The translations under genes and the position numbers were made by a program. 64,000 bases of DNA from Chthonomonadaceae bacterium (GTDB lineage: Bacteria > Armatimonadota > Fimbriimonadia > Fimbriimonadales > Fimbriimonadaceae), in contig CP054189.1 of NCBI GenBank assembly GCA_015709495.1, positions 1,240,001-1,304,000 of the forward strand, given 5' to 3'. Each line of letters starts with the position of its first letter. Position 1 is the first letter of the stretch. This document shows, piece after piece, positions 59,670 through 64,000 of the stretch. The notes below the pieces were generated by a model, which made no database searches, was not told the DNA's origin, and saw nothing but the letters and a program-made list of their open reading frames with translations.

Positions 59670-60597
59670 CGCCGGGCGGAGGGGGTTCAGCCACAGGAAT
59701 CGGATCGATCTTGATGCGGATTTCGATTCGATCTCGGCCCATCACGGACACACCTGCGGGAAGCTTGAGCCGAACCGATCGCACGGTGTTTTCCTTGAGC
59801 CCAGTCAGGTCCACGGGTTCAGTCTCGATGGTTCGCATGTCGGAGAGCCGCTTTCTTTCGCCTTGGACGGTGACTTCGTTCGGATTCACTTCGAGGGCCG
59901 CGACGACGAATCCAGGGGCGGGCTGGCCCGTCCACTTGGGCGAAACGAGCAGCGTCCTCCGAGGTTGCATGGGGCTCAGCGCGGGGCTGACTGATACGGC
60001 ATCCGGAACGACGCGTATTCCCGTGATCGGCTTGCCGTTCTCGTCAAACACCTCGACGGGGAGGGTGTACGTCTTGCCGGTCTCGACGTTGGAAAGCAGC
60101 AGCAGCACCCGAACCGTATCGACCTTGGAGACAACGCTTTTGGGGCCAGAAATCGTCACGGACTCGGGCTGGACCGTGACCGCGCCGAGTTCCAGGCCAG
60201 TAGGGGCCTCGCCCGATTCGACCACCGCCACCATCTTCGACTCCTGGGCGACCTGCTCGATCGCCACGACGATCCGGTTTTCGACCTCCCATTTGTACTT
60301 TCGCAGTTCCGAAGGGACCTCGAGCGAAACCGGGTACTCCGCAATGCCCTCCTCCGCGCCAGATAGGTCGACCACAGCCCGGACCTTGATCGACTTCGGA
60401 TCGATCTTATCGCGATCTTCGAGGGGCACATACAACGTCGCGCTGACCGTCGTGGGTATTTCAGCGACATCGATGTCCGCGCTCTTTCCACTCACATAAA
60501 GTTGCGCTGCGACCGTGATCGGCACTTTGGTGCTTTCAAGGCTTCGAACGTACAGCCACAAGCTAAGCCCGAGCACGATCGAGGTGAGGATCAACAC
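59662..60597 (-). CDS. cdaR: YbbR-domain protein CdaR
   Basis: CdaR is a membrane-anchored regulator of the diadenylate cyclase CdaA. The 311-residue protein has one N-terminal helix (LILTSIVLGLSLWLYVRSL) and about three YbbR repeats on the outside, with VTISGPKSVVSKVDTVRVLL and TVQGERKRLSDMRTIETEPV as the recurring V-x-G-x-x-x-x-L pattern. The start is a GTG at 60597, 10 bases after the cdaA stop with AGGA before it. The usual third gene glmM is replaced here by a GNAT gene. Confidence 0.85.
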   Translation of the reverse strand: MLILTSIVLGLSLWLYVRSLESTKVPITVAAQLYVSGKSADIDVAEIPTTVSATLYVPLEDRDKIDPKSIKVRAVVDLSGAEEGIAEYPVSLEVPSELRKYKWEVENRIVVAIEQVAQESKMVAVVESGEAPTGLELGAVTVQPESVTISGPKSVVSKVDTVRVLLLLSNVETGKTYTLPVEVFDENGKPITGIRVVPDAVSVSPALSPMQPRRTLLVSPKWTGQPAPGFVVAALEVNPNEVTVQGERKRLSDMRTIETEPVDLTGLKENTVRSVRLKLPAGVSVMGRDRIEIRIKIDPIPVAEPPPPGDG

Positions 60598-60607
60598 GAA
60601 GTCCTGT

Positions 60608-61477
60608 TTAAGGGTTTGGATCTTCGGCCCCCTTCTTAGAGTTTCGCCGCAGAATTCGAACCCGATTCGCGGGCTTGTGAGCTTGCCCTTCGCCCCGCAG
60701 ATCGCGCTGGAGGAGCTCGTGCAATTCAGAGGCCGAGACGCGAATAAGCTCGCCGTCCGAGGCGTAGCTGATCGCTCCCCGTTCCTCGCTCACCGCGATC
60801 GCAACGCACGAACGCTCTTCTGTGACGCCGACTGCCGCTCGGTGTCGCATGTGAACGGTGGGGTCGAGATGGAGGCTTTGGCTCATGGGCAGGTGGCAGG
60901 CCGCCGCAACGATGCGGTCGTCGCGAACGATGACCGCCCCATCGTGCAAGGGATTCCCCGGATAGAACATCGACTCCAGCAAGGCCGAACTGAGCTTGGA
61001 ATCGATGGCGATTCCGGTTTCGACGATGTCTTGGAGCTCGGGACCCGTTTCGACGACGATGAGGGCGCCGATCTTGTCGGCGGCCATTCGGGAAGCGGCG
61101 GCGATCAGTTCGTCGATCACACCTTGGCTCGCGCGAGTCTCAAACCCCGTAATGCGCGACGGCCAAAAGCCGAGCTTGCCGAACCCCTCAAGCGCGTGCC
61201 GCAGCTCAGGGAGAAGCAGGATAACGAGAGCCACCGGACCCAGCAACGTCGCCTTCTCCAATATCCAGTTGAGCGAATAGAGGCCAAGCTGCTTGCTAGC
61301 GACCAGCAAAATCACGAAGAAGACGACGCCAGAAACGATCCGCCATGCGCGGGTCCCCCGGATGAGGCCGAGAATGCGGTAGATCAGGTACGAGACGAGA
61401 AGAATGTCCAGCACCTGGACGAGCGTTTCGAGCGTCAGGCCGCGAAGCTCGAACAGTGGCTTGAGAAACTCACCCAA
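60608..61477 (-). CDS. cdaA: Diadenylate cyclase CdaA
   Basis: CdaA makes the second messenger c-di-AMP from two ATP. The 289-residue protein has three N-terminal membrane helices (LVQVLDILLVSYLIYRILGL; ARAWRIVSGVVFFVILLVAS; the third near ATLLGPVALVILLLPE). The DAC domain has both catalytic motifs, DGA in GNPLHDGAVIVRDD and RHR in HMRHRAAVGVTEE. The C-terminal tail is basic. The cdaA-cdaR order is conserved across Firmicutes and several other phyla. c-di-AMP usually controls potassium and cell-wall homeostasis. Confidence 0.93.
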   Translation of the reverse strand: MGEFLKPLFELRGLTLETLVQVLDILLVSYLIYRILGLIRGTRAWRIVSGVVFFVILLVASKQLGLYSLNWILEKATLLGPVALVILLLPELRHALEGFGKLGFWPSRITGFETRASQGVIDELIAAASRMAADKIGALIVVETGPELQDIVETGIAIDSKLSSALLESMFYPGNPLHDGAVIVRDDRIVAAACHLPMSQSLHLDPTVHMRHRAAVGVTEERSCVAIAVSEERGAISYASDGELIRVSASELHELLQRDLRGEGQAHKPANRVRILRRNSKKGAEDPNP

Positions 61478-61548
61478 TTTGCTTCCGCCCCCATTCTATC
61501 TTGTGAAGCCTCCAGTTTTGGGGCATCCCGCGAAGCCGCTAAGATTCG

Positions 61549-63642
61549 CTAGGAAAAGTCCAGCCGCATCACCCAATCACTGTAGGTTGCGGCGTACACG
61601 GCGCGGCCGTCCATCGCCGGGGACGAAAGAAAGTGGCCCGTCGGAAATTGGAAACTCCCAACAATTGCGCCCGAGGCCGCGTCGATTCCCCACAACGCGC
61701 CGCTCACCGATCCGACGGAAACGATGCCCTCGGAGACTGCGGGAGTGGAATCGTAGATCACCTGTCCTGTCGCCGCCGCCCACAGTTCCTTGCCCTCTTC
61801 GAGCGAAACACAGCGCACCTCGCCCTTATCGCCAAGGCAACCGATGAAGACGCGGCCGCCGTCGATCTGTGGCCCGGAGTATCCAAACTTGTCGCCGGGG
61901 GAGGCCGCCTTCCAGAGGGGCTCGCCGGAGGCGGCATCGAAGCAGTACAGCTCGTTGCCGTTGGCGGGTACCAGCACGCGATTCTGGGCCACCGCGGGTC
62001 CGCCGATCGCCGGAGAAAACGCAAAGGTGCTTTGGGTGCAGAGCCTGCGCCAGAGTTGCTTGCCCGTAAGCGCGTCGAGGGCATACAGGTGCTTGTCCCA
62101 CGAGCCGAAGTAGAACCGCTCGCCATCGGCCGCAGCCGGGCTTTGCACGAACGCCGTATCGCCAGGCGGGAGCTCGAAGCGCCACGTTTCCTTTCCGGTC
62201 TTGGGCTCGATTCCGTAAATGCGGCCGTCGCCTCCTCCGATCGCGGCCACACCTCGAGCGAACGCAGCCGACCCATACATCGGGCCTTGGGTCGGGTGCT
62301 TCCACAGAACGGCGCCGTCCTTGGGGTCGAGGCCATATACAAACCCGTCGGCGCTCCCAACCACCAACGTGCCCGCGCAGATTCGGGGCGAGGAATGGCA
62401 GTACCCTCCCGTCTTGGCTCGCCATTCGAGAGCGCCGTCGGATGCTCGCAGCCGGTAGACCGCCCCGTCCATGGCGCTCACGAACAAGGACCCTTCCGCG
62501 ATCAGGAGGTGCGACATCACCCCTCCGCTCAGCTTGCGTTCCCACCGGCTCCGGAAAAACGCGCTTTTTGAGTTCACGCGAATAGGGAACGATTCCGCTT
62601 GGCCCTCTTGCCCAGCGCGAAGGGAGAGTAGGTGAACGCCGGGAGAAAGGCCTTCGGTACCGAGAGAGCGGGACTCGATCGGCTTCCAGTTCCCCGCGTT
62701 CCATCGGAACTCGGAGGCGTCCGGGGGAGCCGTCAGCGGCGCGCCCGCTTCATACTCCGAGGGGCTAACGTGCCAGACTTTGCGCTTCTCTCGGTCGGAC
62801 GCCAGGTTCACCGCGGCCAGCAAGCGAAGTTGGGGCTTTTCCAGGGTGCGCCGATACAGCCGGATCTCCCCGCTCTCCCGATCCACTTCGACCTTTTGGT
62901 ACGAACCCTGGTACAGGCCCTTGTTCATCGTGCAAAGAAACCCGTCCCATCGCCAGAGGAGGTCGTTGTGGCCGTGCCCCGTGAGTACGATCTTGACGTT
63001 GTACGGCTCGATGACCTTCCGAAGCGCCGATTCGTTGTCCGCCATCACCTGGTCGCGGCCCACCCAATGGTGCGTGGCCAAAAAAACGGGCGTCCGCCTC
63101 CCCACGCGGTCGAGGTCGTCCTCAAGCCAACGGAGCATCTCGCTTTCAAAATGCCCCCAATGCGAGAGGGGAACTGTGCTGTCGAGGAGGGCGAAGTGGC
63201 AGCCTTCCCAATCGAAGGAGCGGTAGGGCGCGCCCACGCGCTCCGAGAAAATCTTCAGCCCCAACCCAGCCCACCGAACGTCGTGGTTGCCGGGAATGTG
63301 GTGGGTGCGGAATGGGAGGCCCGATAGAACGGAATCGTAGCTGTCGTATTCGCCCTTCCAACCGTAGTCGACGACGTCGCCACCGTTGATCGCGAGAGAC
63401 GGCCGGACGACGCCTTCGATTTCTTCCATCAACGCGCGGCATTCGGCGACGTTGCGTTTGAGGCTCACATGGGTGTCGCTGAAGTAGGCAAACGCAGGGA
63501 CGGCCGGTGGCGTCGAGTCGCGACCTGGAAGAAAGGGCCGCCACCGGATGGGAAGGCCCACGACCCCAAGGCTCAATCCCGCATTGAGGACTTCGCGGCG
63601 ACTCAAGCCCGGCGGTTTTTGCGTCAACTCGTCTCGCGCCAT
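61549..63642 (-). CDS. Tat-exported metallophosphoesterase fused to a PQQ-like beta-propeller
   Basis: This 697-residue protein has a twin-arginine signal (LSRREVLNAGLSLGVVGLP). A calcineurin-like phosphoesterase domain follows: FAYFSDTHVSLKR, LAINGGDVVDYGW, HHIPGNHDVRWAG, FLATHHWVGRD, and VLTGHGHNDLL, all metal ligands present. The C-terminal half is a PQQ-like propeller with repeated W-containing blades (GALEWRAKTGGYCHSSPRIC, KETWRFELPPGD, KQLWRRLCTQSTFAFSPAIG). The joining of the two modules is uncommon. Its substrate is unknown. It is upstream of cdaA on the same strand with about 70 bases between, so linkage to c-di-AMP signalling is possible but not shown. Confidence 0.88.
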   Translation of the reverse strand: MARDELTQKPPGLSRREVLNAGLSLGVVGLPIRWRPFLPGRDSTPPAVPAFAYFSDTHVSLKRNVAECRALMEEIEGVVRPSLAINGGDVVDYGWKGEYDSYDSVLSGLPFRTHHIPGNHDVRWAGLGLKIFSERVGAPYRSFDWEGCHFALLDSTVPLSHWGHFESEMLRWLEDDLDRVGRRTPVFLATHHWVGRDQVMADNESALRKVIEPYNVKIVLTGHGHNDLLWRWDGFLCTMNKGLYQGSYQKVEVDRESGEIRLYRRTLEKPQLRLLAAVNLASDREKRKVWHVSPSEYEAGAPLTAPPDASEFRWNAGNWKPIESRSLGTEGLSPGVHLLSLRAGQEGQAESFPIRVNSKSAFFRSRWERKLSGGVMSHLLIAEGSLFVSAMDGAVYRLRASDGALEWRAKTGGYCHSSPRICAGTLVVGSADGFVYGLDPKDGAVLWKHPTQGPMYGSAAFARGVAAIGGGDGRIYGIEPKTGKETWRFELPPGDTAFVQSPAAADGERFYFGSWDKHLYALDALTGKQLWRRLCTQSTFAFSPAIGGPAVAQNRVLVPANGNELYCFDAASGEPLWKAASPGDKFGYSGPQIDGGRVFIGCLGDKGEVRCVSLEEGKELWAAATGQVIYDSTPAVSEGIVSVGSVSGALWGIDAASGAIVGSFQFPTGHFLSSPAMDGRAVYAATYSDWVMRLDFS

Positions 63643-63686
63643 CGCTTTCAGTATAAGCCAACCTTCGAGCTTGGGGATCGGTTCGC

Positions 63687-64000
63687 TCAGCCCATCTCTT
63701 CGATGATGGCCCGGTGCTCCTCCGAAAGAGGAACCAACGGCGTCGTCGTTAGCTGCATCGATCCGTCCTCGCCCTTGCGGATGCAGGAGTTCACCTTGGC
63801 AGCTTCGGGGTCTTTGTTCGGAAAGTCGAGTCGGAAGTGCGCCCCGCGGCTTTCCTTGCGAGCCAGCGCCGAGCGGGAGATCGCCTCGGAAACGGTCAGC
63901 ATGTGGTGCAAGTCGAGAGCGGTGTGCCAGCCGGGGTTGAAGTCGCGGTTCCCGAAAACTCCGGCCGCCTTCACCCGTTCGCGCAGGGCGGCGAGCTTGG
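63687..64000 (-). CDS. sdhA: Succinate dehydrogenase/fumarate reductase flavoprotein, C-terminal fragment
   Basis: This gene runs off the right edge; the visible 103 C-terminal residues include the helical domain with NPGWHTALDLHHMLTVSEAI, SRSALARKESRGAHFRLDFP and the closing LVPLSEEHRAIIEEMG. SRGAHFR is the characteristic segment after the active-site domain in SdhA/FrdA proteins. It oxidises succinate or reduces fumarate, or it could be the related L-aspartate oxidase, which is less likely given the KESRGAHFRLDFP pattern. The start and FAD-binding part are outside the window. Confidence 0.8.
   Translation of the reverse strand, partial: KLAALRERVKAAGVFGNRDFNPGWHTALDLHHMLTVSEAISRSALARKESRGAHFRLDFPNKDPEAAKVNSCIRKGEDGSMQLTTTPLVPLSEEHRAIIEEMG

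Overview
The window (about 60% GC, tightly packed genes, no rRNA or tRNA seen) looks like a chromosomal segment of a diderm bacterium of the phylum Armatimonadota, probably class Fimbriimonadia. The lineage call is an inference. It rests on two DUF1559 pseudopilin-like proteins with the N-terminal pattern [20 protein letters not shown] followed by [11 protein letters not shown], a PEP-CTERM protein, a predicted outer-membrane barrel, PilM/ExeA-type pilus genes, and a dispersed, incomplete nuo set.

Layout. 1-2.3 kb: 3' end of a pilus-assembly operon (pilM, a helix-turn-helix protein, an ExeA-like AAA ATPase). 2.6-4.9 kb: accessory patch with a DUF559 nuclease-like gene between 47-bp inverted repeats, abutting an intact IS3-family element. 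5.0-9.7 kb: methyltransferase, a UvrA that ends after its first ATPase half, and uvrC. 9.9-14.2 kb: MFS transporter, metal ABC permease and binding protein without an ATPase gene, outer-membrane barrel. 14.3-24.0 kb, all minus strand: ABC exporter, a SecD-P1-like protein, four tandem related lipoproteins or secreted proteins, a RodA/FtsW (SEDS) protein and FtsK. 24.1-31.8 kb: frameshifted sugar-type ABC permease, S9 peptidase, purK, formiminotransferase-like protein, fabI, DHDPS-family lyase. 31.9-34.6 kb: CNNM/CorC protein, then a three-gene cassette resembling phage or gene-transfer-agent spike proteins. 34.6-41.3 kb: PilZ protein, Ig/copper-amine-oxidase-like stalk protein, queF, dihydrolipoyl dehydrogenase, PEP-CTERM protein, a small pseudopilin cluster. 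41.5-47.0 kb: nuoD, two DUF1559-plus-tiny-lipoprotein modules, then nuoC and nuoA, with no nuoB. 47.0-53.7 kb: trpDCF, a candidate small RNA on the opposite strand, ABC exporter with a TPR-like protein, rplA. 53.8-64.0 kb: pnp and rpsO with a foldable leader, a pseudopilin-head-like protein, metK, GNAT, cdaR-cdaA (c-di-AMP), a Tat-exported phosphoesterase/beta-propeller fusion, and the 3' end of sdhA/frdA.

Most genes are core metabolism, cell wall, DNA repair and translation. The less ordinary content is the DUF559 inverted-repeat unit, the half-size UvrA, the lipoprotein family beside a stand-alone SecD-like domain, the DUF1559/small-lipoprotein modules inside the nuo region, and the candidate small RNA downstream of trpF. 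No previously undescribed system is proven. The strongest candidates are the DUF559 repeat unit and the DUF1559/lipoprotein modules.
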